Positions 29,353 to 38,111 of a DNA stretch of 64,000 nt are shown here, piece by piece. Location of the stretch: NCBI GenBank assembly GCA_016213105.1, contig JACRBN010000025.1, positions 62,001 to 126,000 on the forward strand. Direction: 5' to 3'. A program made the translations under genes and the position numbers. The notes under the pieces are model-generated. The model was not told the origin of the DNA and searched no databases. It was given only the letters and a program-made list of their open reading frames with translations. Position 1 is the first letter of the stretch; each line of letters starts with the position of its first letter. The stretch is from Chloroflexota bacterium (lineage in GTDB: Bacteria > Chloroflexota > Anaerolineae > Anaerolineales > Villigracilaceae).

Positions 29353-29436
29353 TTTCCAGCCGGGGGCGCCGCCGTTTGCTTCCTTCCGTACGGTGATACA
29401 ATCCCCGTATCCCTTTTCACGATCAGGCCGAATCCA

Positions 29437-30201
29437 ATGAGCGACAAGAAGAACAATTTACCGAAGGTATATCCGTTTGTCCAACCTGCGCCTGCGGAAA
29501 AGCCAGCGCCCTCCACATCCACGCCGCCCCATAACATATCGAACAGCAAGGTCTCCGAGCGCGGACTATTGAGCGTGCTGACTCTGATCCTGAGCCTCGG
29601 CGCGCTGACTGCGGCCCTGGGCGGCGGGGCCAAGTTGATCCTGGACATCCTGGATGACGGCCTGACCAGCAGTCTGGGCTTGATCTGGGTCAAGGCATTG
29701 GTGCTGGCGCTGGCCTATGCCTTCGGCTGGCTCTCCTCGGTGATCTCGATCCGTGTCTACGGGAATCTGATCCTGCCGGTCATCATCAAAATCTATGCCT
29801 GGGGCACCCTGCTGGGGGTCTGCGCCCTGTACATCCTGATCCTGCAACGCCTGTTCAAGCAAACCTATGATCTGCCGCACTACGTGGCCTACCTGCTCAT
29901 CACCGCGGCGGGCCTGGCGGCGCTGGTGGGCCTGCACCTAATCCTGGAGGAGCATGATCTGCGACCCTTCTCCATTCCGCTGTTCGTCATCAACCTCGGG
30001 CAGTTGGGATTGATCGTGGTGCGCTACGTGTTCATGTCGGATGCCAACGGCTGGTACCTGTGGGGCGACCTGATCTTCTTCTTCGCGATGCTGGTTTTCT
30101 CAGCCCTGATGGTGGCCCACCTGGGATTAATGAACCCGTTCCGTCAGCGCATCACGAAATTCTTCGACCAGAACAGCAAGGTCATCCGCCCTGCGTCCTG
30201 A
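29437..30201 (+). CDS. Multi-pass membrane protein, unknown function
   Basis: 254 residues. A Pro-rich cytoplasmic N-terminus (~1-40) precedes about seven hydrophobic helices (~45-230), and a short charged C-terminal tail follows. No recognised transporter or enzyme motif. It stands alone between a TPR-like gene and a strong hairpin. Confidence 0.7.
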   Translation: MSDKKNNLPKVYPFVQPAPAEKPAPSTSTPPHNISNSKVSERGLLSVLTLILSLGALTAALGGGAKLILDILDDGLTSSLGLIWVKALVLALAYAFGWLSSVISIRVYGNLILPVIIKIYAWGTLLGVCALYILILQRLFKQTYDLPHYVAYLLITAAGLAALVGLHLILEEHDLRPFSIPLFVINLGQLGLIVVRYVFMSDANGWYLWGDLIFFFAMLVFSALMVAHLGLMNPFRQRITKFFDQNSKVIRPAS

Positions 30202-30221
30202 TCCCGTTTCGATGGAACCAA

Positions 30222-30253
30222 CAGCGCCCGGACGGTTCACCGTCCGGGCGCTG
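30222..30253. terminator. Strong hairpin between convergent genes
   Basis: Perfect 14-bp stem CAGCGCCCGGACGG (30222-30235), loop TTCA, CCGTCCGGGCGCTG (30240-30253). No long T-tract, but the position between convergent stops suggests termination. Confidence 0.55.
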
Positions 30254-30282
30254 CTGACTGTTGGGCGAGATAATATTTCGCC

Positions 30283-30606
30283 TTACGCGCGGATCATCGT
30301 CAGCAGCATCTTGAAGCGCGCGGTGGCCTTGAGGGCGTGCGGCTCGTTCGCGGGCAGGATGATGGCCTGCCCCGCGCGGAGGGCGAACGGCTGGCCTGAG
30401 ATGCGCACCTCCGCCTCCCCGTCCAGGACATGGACGAGCGCGTCGAACGGAGCGGTGTGCTCGCTCAGTTCCTGGCCCGCGTCGAAGGCGAACAACGTGA
30501 CGTTGCCAGCCTCTGCCTTGGTGATCTGGCGGCTGACAACGGAGCCTTCCTGGTATTGCGCCAGGTCGGCGAGATCGAGAATCTGGGCTTTCGGGGCTGT
30601 GGACAT
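30283..30606 (-). CDS. Cupin-domain protein
   Basis: 107 residues with GGAGAAAAC before the ATG. A small single-domain beta-barrel with cupin motif 1-like EHTAPFDALVHVLDGEAEV and motif 2-like ILPANEPHALKA. The first metal-site histidine pair is partly replaced (SEHTAPFD), so metal binding is uncertain. Such small cupins act in sugar, polyketide or oxidative metabolism; no pathway context is visible. Confidence 0.82.
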   Translation of the reverse strand: MSTAPKAQILDLADLAQYQEGSVVSRQITKAEAGNVTLFAFDAGQELSEHTAPFDALVHVLDGEAEVRISGQPFALRAGQAIILPANEPHALKATARFKMLLTMIRA

Positions 30607-30637
30607 GTTTTCTCCTTTTCCAAATAAAGTGTGGATT

Positions 30638-30660
30638 CTGCGCTTCGCTCAGGGCGACAC
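30638..30660. repeat. CTTCGCTCAGGGCGAC-type repeat
   Basis: Reads TGCGCTTCGCTCAGGGCGAC near the 3' end of the M23 gene. A related form (CATCCTGAGCGGAGC) is at 63739-63781. Probably one arm of a dispersed palindromic element. Confidence 0.35.
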
Positions 30661-32907
30661 AACCTGCAAACAAGCAGGGATGGAATCGCTTTGGCCGTCG
30701 GGGTCCTGGGTGACGTTGTTCTCATAGATCTTCACGTACTGAATGGCGCTGAACTGCTTGAGGTTGGCGCGCAGCAGGTCCGCAATGGTGTAGGCCGCGC
30801 CGCTGTGATCGCAGGTGCCCTTGAGGTAGACGCGCGCGATGCCGTTGACCACCTCCAGTTTGGAATAGCCGGTGTACCCGTTGTAGAGCGCGATCCAGCC
30901 GTAGTCGTTCTTCTCGACCAGGCCAGGGCCTTTGAAGTATTCGGCCAGCACGGTGGTGTATAACGCGTTGGAAGGCGCCCAACGCTTGCCAAAGACATCA
31001 TACGGCGGCGTGCCGGCGTTGTAGCGCGCCGCATCCACGAAGTAGACGTGTACTTCGGTATAGGATGGCGTGGCGGTGGGCCGCGGCGTGCGCGTGGAGG
31101 TCGGCGTGCGGGTATTGGTCGGGGTGCGGCTCGATGTAGCGGTGCGGGAAGCCGTCGGCGTGCGGCTCGCGGTCGGCGTGTAGGTCGAGGTGCGGGTCGA
31201 GGTGGCGGTGCGCGTGAAGGTCGGCGTGCGGGTGGGGGTGTAGGTGCGGGTATTCGTCGGCGTGCGCGAGGCGGTGGGGGTGCGCGAGGCCGTCGGGGTT
31301 TTGCTGGCGGTCGGGGTGAAGCTGGCCGTGGGCGTATTGCTCGGCGTGCGCGTGAACGTCGCTGTACGGGTGGGGGTATAGGTGCGAGTGTTCGTCGGCG
31401 TGCGACTCGCAGTGGGAGTGCGCGAGGCCGTTGGGGTTTTGCTGACGGTCGGCGTGAAGCTGGCCGTGGGCGTGTTGCTTGGCGTGCGCGTGAACGTCGA
31501 CGTGCGGGTGGGCGTGTAGGTGCGGGTATTCGTCGGCGTGCGCGAGGCGGTGGGAGTGCGGGTAATGGTCGGGGTGAAGGTGTGGGTGGGAGTCCGCGAG
31601 GGTGTGCGGGTCAGGCTGGGGGTAACGGTAACAATTTGCGGCGGGGTGGGGGTTGCATCCCCCAACAGCACGAAGCGGATCGAGTCCGCGCCCAGGTCCA
31701 GGTCACCCACGTCGCCGGGCTGATCGTGCGTGCGGTTGGTGAGCTGGACATACTCGCTGCCGTCCCCAGTGAAATGATATTTGCCCGCGTAGACCCAGCC
31801 GTCGGTCACGTAGAAATTGTTGGGAAAGACGTTCTGGTTGATGACGACCTGGTCGTTCTCGCCCGCGTGATGCAGGGTATAGACCGCACCCTGCGAGGTG
31901 GCCTTGATGGCGGGGATGCGGATGTAGACCTCGTACACGCCCAGCGCAGCGTTGGAGGGGAAGCCCCAGGTGGCCGTGCAGTTGGGCGTCGAGAGGCGCG
32001 GCTTGACATGGCGCATGGCGCCGTTGGTGGCGCTGGATGTGCTGGTCACGCTCCAGCAGTTGGCGGGACTCTCGGTGAAACCCTCGCTGCCGTCGTCGAT
32101 GACGAAGCCGCCCGTGACAGGCGCGGGATAGGCCAGCGGGCCGCCCGAAGGCAGAATCTCCGCGCCGTAGTAGATGAGCGCAGGGTACGTCACCCACAGC
32201 GATTGCGGCTGGTTGTAGCTCCACGGGTCGGCGCCCGAGCCCGACCAGCCATAGGGATCGACCACCTTGGAGATTGTATTGCGCACCTGGAAGTGCAGGT
32301 GCGGGCCTGTGGAGTTGCCGGTCGTGCCGCTGATGCCGAGCATCTCACCGTGCGAGAGATAGACGCAGCCGGGCGTCGTGCAGGTCTGCACGGCCACCGA
32401 ACTCATGTGACCGTAAAGCGAGGTGTAGCCGTTGGGATGATGCAGGCGCACGTAGATGCCCACGTTGGAGCTGTGATCCTGCGGATTCCACCAACCCGCA
32501 TAGATCACCTGGTCGGCGTCGGCGGCGGCGTAGATGGGACGGTACGAGATGCCGTAGTCGATGCCGTCGTGGCCGTTGTAGGAGACCCAGTCGCCCAGGC
32601 TGTAGGACCAGTAGATGTTGTAACCCGCATCGCACACGCCGCCCGGCGGACGCGCGCCGGCCGGCGGCGGAACGGGACATTCCTTGAAGGCCTTGTGGCC
32701 GTTGAAGGTCACGATGCGTTGATCATCGTAGCTGTAGTTTGGGGAAGTGTGATCGAAGATGGAGGATTGCGAGGCGCTGCCAGGATAGGGCGGATACAGG
32801 AACGGGTCCAGCGTGGCAGAAGCGGGTTCGGCAAATACCGCACTTGCGCCCACGAACAGGGCACAGATCAGCATGATGGCGACGATGAGGCGGTTCAGCC
32901 GGGTCAA
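30649..32907 (-). CDS. Secreted M23 (LytM) peptidase with Thr/Pro repeats and GerMN-like tail
   Basis: 752 residues; TTG start with GGGAGGA upstream. Signal peptide ~1-27. The M23 domain (~90-220) shows GHDGIDYG, LYGHMSS and GPHLHFQV, the zinc and catalytic histidines of peptidoglycan endopeptidases. Next comes a beta-rich domain (~265-410) that may bind carbohydrate, then ~200 residues of RTPT/TPTRT-type repeats (a wall-spanning stalk). A C-terminal GerMN-like domain follows (~615-752, YFVDAARYNAGTPPYDVFGK). Exported; remodels cell wall. The repeat tract is nearly periodic at DNA level and may vary in length. Confidence 0.88.
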   Translation of the reverse strand: MTRLNRLIVAIMLICALFVGASAVFAEPASATLDPFLYPPYPGSASQSSIFDHTSPNYSYDDQRIVTFNGHKAFKECPVPPPAGARPPGGVCDAGYNIYWSYSLGDWVSYNGHDGIDYGISYRPIYAAADADQVIYAGWWNPQDHSSNVGIYVRLHHPNGYTSLYGHMSSVAVQTCTTPGCVYLSHGEMLGISGTTGNSTGPHLHFQVRNTISKVVDPYGWSGSGADPWSYNQPQSLWVTYPALIYYGAEILPSGGPLAYPAPVTGGFVIDDGSEGFTESPANCWSVTSTSSATNGAMRHVKPRLSTPNCTATWGFPSNAALGVYEVYIRIPAIKATSQGAVYTLHHAGENDQVVINQNVFPNNFYVTDGWVYAGKYHFTGDGSEYVQLTNRTHDQPGDVGDLDLGADSIRFVLLGDATPTPPQIVTVTPSLTRTPSRTPTHTFTPTITRTPTASRTPTNTRTYTPTRTSTFTRTPSNTPTASFTPTVSKTPTASRTPTASRTPTNTRTYTPTRTATFTRTPSNTPTASFTPTASKTPTASRTPTASRTPTNTRTYTPTRTPTFTRTATSTRTSTYTPTASRTPTASRTATSSRTPTNTRTPTSTRTPRPTATPSYTEVHVYFVDAARYNAGTPPYDVFGKRWAPSNALYTTVLAEYFKGPGLVEKNDYGWIALYNGYTGYSKLEVVNGIARVYLKGTCDHSGAAYTIADLLRANLKQFSAIQYVKIYENNVTQDPDGQSDSIPACLQVVSP

Positions 32908-32926
32908 GGGTCCTCCCTGTGGCGCG

Positions 32927-33613
32927 TCAGGGTTGGGGTGTGGCCTGTGGGATGGGAATTGCCTGAAGGGTGGACAGCACGGTGAGCGCGTCGGCCAGGC
33001 AGGTTTCGCTTTGGTCGGTAAAATTAACCTCGAAGCCCGTGAAGATCGTCCCGTTGCTGCCCTGGTAGGTGGCGAAGGTCAGCGCACCGTTCACGTAGGC
33101 CATCCCCACATCGAAGGTCACATCGCCGACGTAGAGGATGTCATGCTCGACGCGCACGTTGGGCGGCAGTCCGCGTCCCGCGGCCGGCGTGATGACGCAG
33201 TATTCGATCTGGCGGTGACCCAGCGCGGGCTGGCCGAACTGGTCGGTGGTCAGCGCCCAGCGCTCGGGATCATACTCCACGCGGAAATAATAACCTGGCA
33301 GCGAGTCGCCCAGATAGGTCGGCAGGCCGTCCCACACGGCCAGCGTGGGCAGGTCGGGCGCTAGGGTGGGCAGGTCGAGCGGGGACAGGGGCGTCTCTGT
33401 GACGGTCGGGGCGGGCGAGGGCGTGGGGGAAGGCAAAGGCGAGGGCGAAGGGAGCGCCGTCTCGGTGGGCAGTTCGGACGTGGGTGTATCCTGGGGTTCG
33501 AGCGGCGATTCCGTCGCGGGCAGGGCGGGCACCTCCGTGGCGGCAGGCATGGCCGAACCGCAGGCCGACACCAACAGGGAAAGTAAAATCAGGAAGGGAA
33601 TCACGCGCCGCAT
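32927..33613 (-). CDS. Lipoprotein with Pro/Ser/Thr linker
   Basis: 228 residues from the ATG at 33613. Lipobox LLVSAC near 13-18, then a long Pro/Glu/Ser/Thr linker (~20-80) and a soluble C-terminal domain with no recognised family (LPGYYFRVEYDPERWALTTD onward). It sits between the M23 peptidase and another lipoprotein on the same strand with gaps of only 19 and 7 bp, so the three are probably one envelope operon. Confidence 0.75.
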   Translation of the reverse strand: MRRVIPFLILLSLLVSACGSAMPAATEVPALPATESPLEPQDTPTSELPTETALPSPSPLPSPTPSPAPTVTETPLSPLDLPTLAPDLPTLAVWDGLPTYLGDSLPGYYFRVEYDPERWALTTDQFGQPALGHRQIEYCVITPAAGRGLPPNVRVEHDILYVGDVTFDVGMAYVNGALTFATYQGSNGTIFTGFEVNFTDQSETCLADALTVLSTLQAIPIPQATPQP

Positions 33614-33620
33614 GAGAGTC

Positions 33621-34733
33621 TCATCTTTGGAGCCAGATCGGACAGCAGGCGGGTTCCGTCCAAAGGGGCGAAACCTTGCCCGAAGCCAGGTCGACGATCT
33701 GCACATCCATTCTACCATCCAGGACGTAATCGAAACTCAAAGTGTTTCCGTCGGGCGACCAGACGGGCGTCCCGACGCGGCCCTGCTCGAAATGCGTGAC
33801 CTGGGTCAACGCGCCGCTGACGAGGTCGGCCACGACGAGGTTGCTGACCAGCGCGCCCTCGGCCAGGTCCGCGGCGGGATCGTCGGGATTCGAGCGGACG
33901 ACGAAGGCCAGGCGCGTCCCGTCGGGCGACCAGTTCGCGGCGTAACCGTGACCCGCATCCGCCTCCGCGATTTTGCGCGGCGCGGACCCGTCGGCGTCCA
34001 CGACCCAAACCTCCCCCACCGTGAAGGGAATCTGCGAATCGGGAATCTTGATAAAGGCAGCCTGCGTCCCATCCGGTGACCAGCGCACAAAGGATAGATA
34101 ATTCTGTGGGTCTGAAATCAAAAGATGCGTGTTGCGTCCGTTATCTGTTGTCAGCCAGGTTTCGCTGCCGAAGCCGAATCCGCGTGAGAAGGTGAAGGCG
34201 GTGGTGCCGTCGGGGGATGTGGCGAGGTCGTAGGTGTAATTGGTAATTGGGTAATTGGTAATTTGTAATTGGCTCACATCCACTTGCACGATGCGTGGAT
34301 TGCCGAGCGAATCCACGCGCAGGGTGACCGACGCGCCGTCCGCGGCCCAGGAGAGGAAATGACTGTCCACGTTCTCCGCCATCAGCGGGGTGAACGTCCC
34401 AGTCACGGGATCAAGCAGCAGGGCGTTGGGGCCGTTTGCGCACAACATCTCAGCGACGAGTCGCGCACGCTGTGGGGAGGGATAGAGTCCATCCAGGGCA
34501 CAATCCTGCGGCAGGGACAGGGGCGTCTCACGCTCGACGGACTTCAAATCCACGGAGAGTTGCAGCAGGGCGGGCGGATTCAGGCGAAAGACGTGCAGGG
34601 CCAGGGTGGAGGGAGCGGGCGTGGAGACAGGCGCGGGGGTGGGAGTGCAGGAGGAAAGAAGGAGCAGAGAGCAGAGAGTAGAGAATAGAAAGCGAAGAGC
34701 AGAAAGCAGAAGGCGGAGAGCGGATTGACGCAT
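33621..34733 (-). CDS. TolB/PD40-type beta-propeller lipoprotein
   Basis: 370 residues from the ATG at 34733. The signal peptide ends in LLLSSC, followed by a short Pro/Ala linker. Repeated propeller blades carry the PD40 core WSPDGT (FVRWSPDGTQAAFI, ANWSPDGTRLAFV, PVWSPDGNTLSFDY). It is periplasmic or surface-anchored. The signal peptide is encoded by GCAGAGAGCAGAAAGC-type word repeats (34660-34725) and LQITNYPITNY by TAATTGGTAATT words (34238-34275). First gene of the envelope operon. Confidence 0.8.
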   Translation of the reverse strand: MRQSALRLLLSALRFLFSTLCSLLLLSSCTPTPAPVSTPAPSTLALHVFRLNPPALLQLSVDLKSVERETPLSLPQDCALDGLYPSPQRARLVAEMLCANGPNALLLDPVTGTFTPLMAENVDSHFLSWAADGASVTLRVDSLGNPRIVQVDVSQLQITNYPITNYTYDLATSPDGTTAFTFSRGFGFGSETWLTTDNGRNTHLLISDPQNYLSFVRWSPDGTQAAFIKIPDSQIPFTVGEVWVVDADGSAPRKIAEADAGHGYAANWSPDGTRLAFVVRSNPDDPAADLAEGALVSNLVVADLVSGALTQVTHFEQGRVGTPVWSPDGNTLSFDYVLDGRMDVQIVDLASGKVSPLWTEPACCPIWLQR

Positions 34734-34826
34734 GACAGCATTATAGCGGGAGGGCGTTATAATCATGGAGGCAACCATCGTAAATCGTCAATCCAAAATC
34801 GTAAATCGGAAAATCGGAAATCGCCC

Positions 34827-35591
34827 ATGGAAATCTTAGTCACCAACGACGACGGCGTGCAAGCGCCCGGCTTACTGGCCCTCGCGCAGGAGATGCGCAA
34901 ACTCGGAACCGTGACCGTCTTTGCCCCCGATCGCAACTGGTCGGCTTCGGGTCACGTCAAGACGATGGATCGTCCGCTGCGCGTGCGCGAGACGACTCTG
35001 GCCGACGGCACCACAGCCTACTCCTCCGACGGCGCGCCCTCGGACTGCGTGGCCCTGCCCCTGCTGGGTCTGCTGGAAAAGAAATTCGACCTGGTGGTCT
35101 CGGGTATCAATCCCAACGCCAACATCGGCCACGACGTGACCTACTCGGGCACTGTCACCGCCGCGATGGAGGCCGTGATCGACGGCATCCGCGGCATTGC
35201 GGTCTCGCTCGATTCGCCCGAACGTTTCAAGGGCCCGCTGGATTATTCCACGGCGGCCATCGTTGCCCGCCGCGTGGCGAAGATGGTCATTAAAGACGGC
35301 CTGCCCGACGGCGTGGTGCTGAACGTCAACGTGCCATATCTCAAGAAGGATGAACTCAAAGGCTACATGATCACCCGCCAGGGGCTGCGCGTCTACCGCG
35401 ACGCGCTGGACGCCCGCCTCGATCCGCGCGGCAAGCCGTATTACTGGATCGGCGGCGAGTCTCCCACCGGCGTGGAAGAGGAAGGCACCGACTTCGGCGC
35501 GCTGAAGGCCGGCTATGTCTCCATCACCCCGCTGCAACTGGATTTGACGCATTACAAGGCGATGGATGTGCTGAAGAAGTGGAAGTTGTAG
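34827..35591 (+). CDS. surE: 5'/3'-nucleotidase SurE
   Basis: 254 residues from the ATG at 34827, with metal-binding NDDG (N7, D8, D9), S39 in DRNWSASGH and the SGINPNANIGHDVTYSGTV block, the standard SurE signature. It dephosphorylates nucleoside monophosphates, and in some species polyphosphate or phospholipid head groups, in the cytoplasm during stress or stationary phase. The upstream DNA (34775-34823) is AAATCGTAAATCG-type word repeat. The stop TAG lies inside a GTAG REP element. Confidence 0.95.
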   Translation: MEILVTNDDGVQAPGLLALAQEMRKLGTVTVFAPDRNWSASGHVKTMDRPLRVRETTLADGTTAYSSDGAPSDCVALPLLGLLEKKFDLVVSGINPNANIGHDVTYSGTVTAAMEAVIDGIRGIAVSLDSPERFKGPLDYSTAAIVARRVAKMVIKDGLPDGVVLNVNVPYLKKDELKGYMITRQGLRVYRDALDARLDPRGKPYYWIGGESPTGVEEEGTDFGALKAGYVSITPLQLDLTHYKAMDVLKKWKL

Positions 35592-35636
35592 CGCAATTTG
35601 CTAAATTGCGCAGTGCAAATTGGCAATGTACCCTAC
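35588..35636. repeat. GTAG-type REP pair (BIME), copy 2
   Basis: Starts GTAGCGCAATTTG and ends AATGTACCCTAC, giving two inverted units each beginning GTAG when read inward. Its first TAG is the surE stop codon. Related to 16612-16638 and 48928-48954. Confidence 0.65.
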
Positions 35637-35718
35637 AGACTTACCTTGTCGAGGGATCAGGAAAACGCCGTTGGCAAAACCAACCTCCGCCAGGAGCAAA
35701 AAAAAAAAAACGGCAGTT

Positions 35719-35768
35719 CCAGGAAAAATATTCCATAATTTTCCTGGTCGACCATGAAAATTATGGAA
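35719..35768. promoter_or_regulatory. Nested, competing inverted repeats upstream of the ASCH gene
   Basis: CCAGGAAAA (35719-35727) pairs with TTTTCCTGG (35739-35747). Alternatively TTCCATAATTTTC (35731-35743) pairs with GAAAATTATGGAA (35756-35768) around TGGTCGACCA. The two hairpins share bases, so they are mutually exclusive. They follow a 13-base A-run and end 49 bp before the ASCH start. Confidence 0.45.
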
Positions 35769-35817
35769 ACGAACACTACTCATTGTGGAGCGGGATGGAA
35801 TCCCGCAGGAATCGAAA

Positions 35818-36285
35818 ATGAACACTGAAATTGTCGACACCTACTGGAATCAATTCCTCGTCAGCCTGCCCGCGGACTCGCCCTATCGCGGCAGGGACTT
35901 CCTCGCCGAGGGCTGGGGCGACGGCCCCGAGTTGGCCGATGAACTCGGCGGGTTGATCGCCCAGGGAACCAAGACCGCCACCTGCAGCTCCGTTTGGGAA
36001 TGGGAAGCCGAGGGCCAGACTCCGCCCGGGGTCGGGACGCTGACCGTCGTCCTGGATGGAAAGGGCGCACCGCTGTGCATCGTCGAGACGGTGGAGACCA
36101 CCGTCCGCAAGTACAATGAAGTCGACGCCGATTTTGCCCATGATGAAGGCGAAGGCGACCTGTCGCTGGACTACTGGCGCGCCGCACACAAGCGCTTCTT
36201 TACGCGCACGCTGGGCAAGATCGGTCGTGAATTTTCAGAAGAGATGCCGCTCGTTTGCGAGCGCTTTCGAATCATTTACCCTTAA
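35818..36285 (+). CDS. ASCH-domain protein
   Basis: 155 residues. The ASCH (PUA-like beta-barrel) domain runs ~35-150, with the GTKTATCS motif (family pattern GxKxxT), LCIVETVETTVRKYNEV and a C-terminal LVCERFRIIYP strand. ASCH proteins bind RNA or modified nucleosides; some hydrolyse N4-acetylcytidine. Specific activity cannot be told here. The aldo/keto reductase starts 9 bp after its stop, so the two are probably co-transcribed. Confidence 0.85.
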   Translation: MNTEIVDTYWNQFLVSLPADSPYRGRDFLAEGWGDGPELADELGGLIAQGTKTATCSSVWEWEAEGQTPPGVGTLTVVLDGKGAPLCIVETVETTVRKYNEVDADFAHDEGEGDLSLDYWRAAHKRFFTRTLGKIGREFSEEMPLVCERFRIIYP

Positions 36286-36294
36286 AGAGGAACC

Positions 36295-37287
36295 ATGCCT
36301 TACCTTGCATCAGAAACCCGTTACAACGACATGCTCTACAACCGCGTCGGCTACAGCGGATTGAAACTGCCCGCCGTCTCGCTCGGCTGGTGGTACAACT
36401 TCGGCGGACGGGACAACCTCGAGAACGGCCGCGCCATCGCCCGCCGCGCCTTCGACAGGGGCGTCACGCACTTCGACCTGGCCAACAACTACGGCCCGCC
36501 GCCTGGTTCAGCGGAAGTAACCTTCGGCGAACTGTACAGGCAGGACTTCCAGCCCTACCGCGATGAGCTAATCATCTCCACCAAGGCAGGCTACGACATG
36601 TGGCCTGGTCCTTATGGGGAATGGGGTTCGCGCAAGTATATGCTGGCCAGCCTCGACCAGTCCCTCAAGCGCATGGGCCTCGACTACGTGGACATTTTCT
36701 ACAGTCACCGCTTCGACCCCGAGACTCCGCTCGAAGAGACGATGGGCGCACTCGACTCCGCTGTCAGACAGGGAAAGGCCCTGTACGTCGGAATCTCCAG
36801 CTACAGCCCCGAAAAGACCGAGGAAGCGGCCCGCATCCTGGAAAAACTGGGCACGCCCTGCCTGATCCACCAGCCCTCCTACAACATGTTCGACCGTTGG
36901 ATCGAAAACGGCCTGCTGGATGTGCTGACCGAGGAGGGCATCGGCTGCATCGTCTTCTCGCCGCTCGCGCAGGGACAGTTGACCGACCGCTACCTGAACG
37001 GCATCCCGTCTGGTGCGCGCGCCACCAAGACCGAGCGCGTCTGGCTGACTCCCGACCAGGTCAACTCGAACCTGCCCAAGGCGCTGAAGCTGAATGAGAT
37101 CGCCCAGCAGCGCGGACAGTCGCTGGCGCAGATGGCCATCGCCTGGGTGCTGCGCAAGCCCGCCGTCACCTCCGCGTTGATCGGCGCGAGCAGTGTCCAG
37201 CAACTGGACGACAACCTGGCCGCGTTGAACAACATCCAGTTTAGCGATGAGGAATTGAACCAGATCGAAGATGTGTTGAAAAATTGA
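36295..37287 (+). CDS. Aldo/keto reductase (YghZ-like)
   Basis: 330 residues, an (alpha/beta)8 NADPH reductase. Catalytic residues lie in HFDLANNYGP (Asp, Tyr), IISTKAGYDMWPGPYG (Lys) and DIFYSHRFDPETPLEETMGA (His). The GYDMWPGPYG and YSHRFDP segments are characteristic of the AKR14/YghZ group, which reduces L-glyceraldehyde-3-phosphate and methylglyoxal. C-terminal cofactor loop SALIGASSVQQLDDN. AAAGAGGAACC precedes the ATG. Confidence 0.9.
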   Translation: MPYLASETRYNDMLYNRVGYSGLKLPAVSLGWWYNFGGRDNLENGRAIARRAFDRGVTHFDLANNYGPPPGSAEVTFGELYRQDFQPYRDELIISTKAGYDMWPGPYGEWGSRKYMLASLDQSLKRMGLDYVDIFYSHRFDPETPLEETMGALDSAVRQGKALYVGISSYSPEKTEEAARILEKLGTPCLIHQPSYNMFDRWIENGLLDVLTEEGIGCIVFSPLAQGQLTDRYLNGIPSGARATKTERVWLTPDQVNSNLPKALKLNEIAQQRGQSLAQMAIAWVLRKPAVTSALIGASSVQQLDDNLAALNNIQFSDEELNQIEDVLKN

Positions 37288-37374
37288 TGTCGTTGCGAGG
37301 AGCGCATAGCGCGACGAAGCAACCTCCACACAACATGAGATTGCTTCGTCGGCCTGCGGCCTCCTCGCAATGAG
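37288..37374. repeat. CATTGCGAGG-type palindromic element, copy C
   Basis: Begins TGTCGTTGCGAGGAGC directly after the aldo/keto reductase stop and ends CCTCCTCGCAATGAG. Inner arms CGACGAAGCAACCTC and GAGATTGCTTCGTCG. Confidence 0.75.
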
Positions 37375-37385
37375 ATGGAGAGAAG

Positions 37386-37667
37386 ATGAACTTCCTCAAA
37401 AAACTCTTCCCCGCCAAACCTTCTGCCCCGCAAGGCAATTTCTACACCTTCACCGTCAAATGCAATCGCTGCGGCGAGAACATCGCAGGCCGCATCAACC
37501 TGGCCAATGACCTCAGCCTCAACGACGAGGGCAGCGGTTATTTCGTCCGCAAGGTCGTCATGGGCGGCGGACGCTGCTTCCAGCAGGTCGAAGTCGAGCT
37601 GACCTTCGACGCGGCCCGCAGGCTGATCGAAAGCCAGGTCAACGGCGGAACGTTGATCGAATCGTAG
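37386..37667 (+). CDS. Small conserved-looking protein with a CxxC pair
   Basis: 93 residues, ATG after GGAGAG. Cationic N-terminus (MNFLKKLFPAK), then VKCNRCGENIAGRINLAND with one CxxC pair, then a beta-rich tail. A single Cys pair suggests a half zinc site or a dimeric site. No family recognised. The stop TAG lies inside a GTAG element. Confidence 0.7.
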   Translation: MNFLKKLFPAKPSAPQGNFYTFTVKCNRCGENIAGRINLANDLSLNDEGSGYFVRKVVMGGGRCFQQVEVELTFDAARRLIESQVNGGTLIES

Positions 37668-37719
37668 CGGGGTTTCCCCGCCCAGTTTCCCCGCCCTGGG
37701 CGACAGACGCCGCCCCTAC
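37664..37719. repeat. GTAG-type BIME, GC-rich type
   Basis: GTAGCGGGGTTTCCCCGCCC at the left and GGCGACAGACGCCGCCCCTAC-like sequence at the right, so both ends read GTAG inward. Its first TAG is the stop codon of the gene ending at 37667. Confidence 0.65.
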
Positions 37720-37730
37720 AGGAGAATCCC

Positions 37731-38111
37731 ATGCCCTTCACCTCTCCCCCCAACCCGCAAGTTTTCAACCAGCAAGTCTGGGACCTGGTGCGCCAGGTCC
37801 CGCGCGGACGAGTCGCCACGTATGGCCAGATCGCGCTGATGCTCCCGCCGCCGATGGGCGTGGACTTCGAGGCCTATCGCGCGATGGCGCCGCGTTGGGT
37901 GGGCGCAGCCATGGCGGCCTGTCCCGATGACGTGCCGTGGCAGAGAATCATCAACTCGCAGGGAAAAATCTCCGAGCGGCCCGGGGCAGAGCGTCAACGC
38001 GCGCTGCTCGAAGAAGAGGGCGTCGAGTTCGTCAAGGACAAGATCGACTTGAAGAAATACGGCTGGAATCCGAATGAGGCCGACCAACCCAGACAGGCGA
38101 CTCTTTTCTAA
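37731..38111 (+). CDS. Alkyltransferase-like (ATL) DNA-binding protein
   Basis: 126 residues of the O6-alkylguanine-DNA alkyltransferase C-terminal fold (VWDLVRQVPRGRVATYGQIA, RWVGAAMAACPDDVPWQRIINSQGKIS). The reactive cysteine of PCHR is replaced: the site reads PWQR. ATL proteins bind and flip alkylated guanines without removing the alkyl group and pass the lesion to nucleotide excision repair. The LysE-family exporter ATG directly abuts its stop, so the two are probably co-transcribed. Confidence 0.9.
   Translation: MPFTSPPNPQVFNQQVWDLVRQVPRGRVATYGQIALMLPPPMGVDFEAYRAMAPRWVGAAMAACPDDVPWQRIINSQGKISERPGAERQRALLEEEGVEFVKDKIDLKKYGWNPNEADQPRQATLF

Noticed and set aside
31048-32985. 645-codon plus-strand frame opposite the M23 gene
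   Set aside because: Arg/Gly low-complexity product of the Thr/Pro repeat read backwards; the minus frame has clear LytM motifs.
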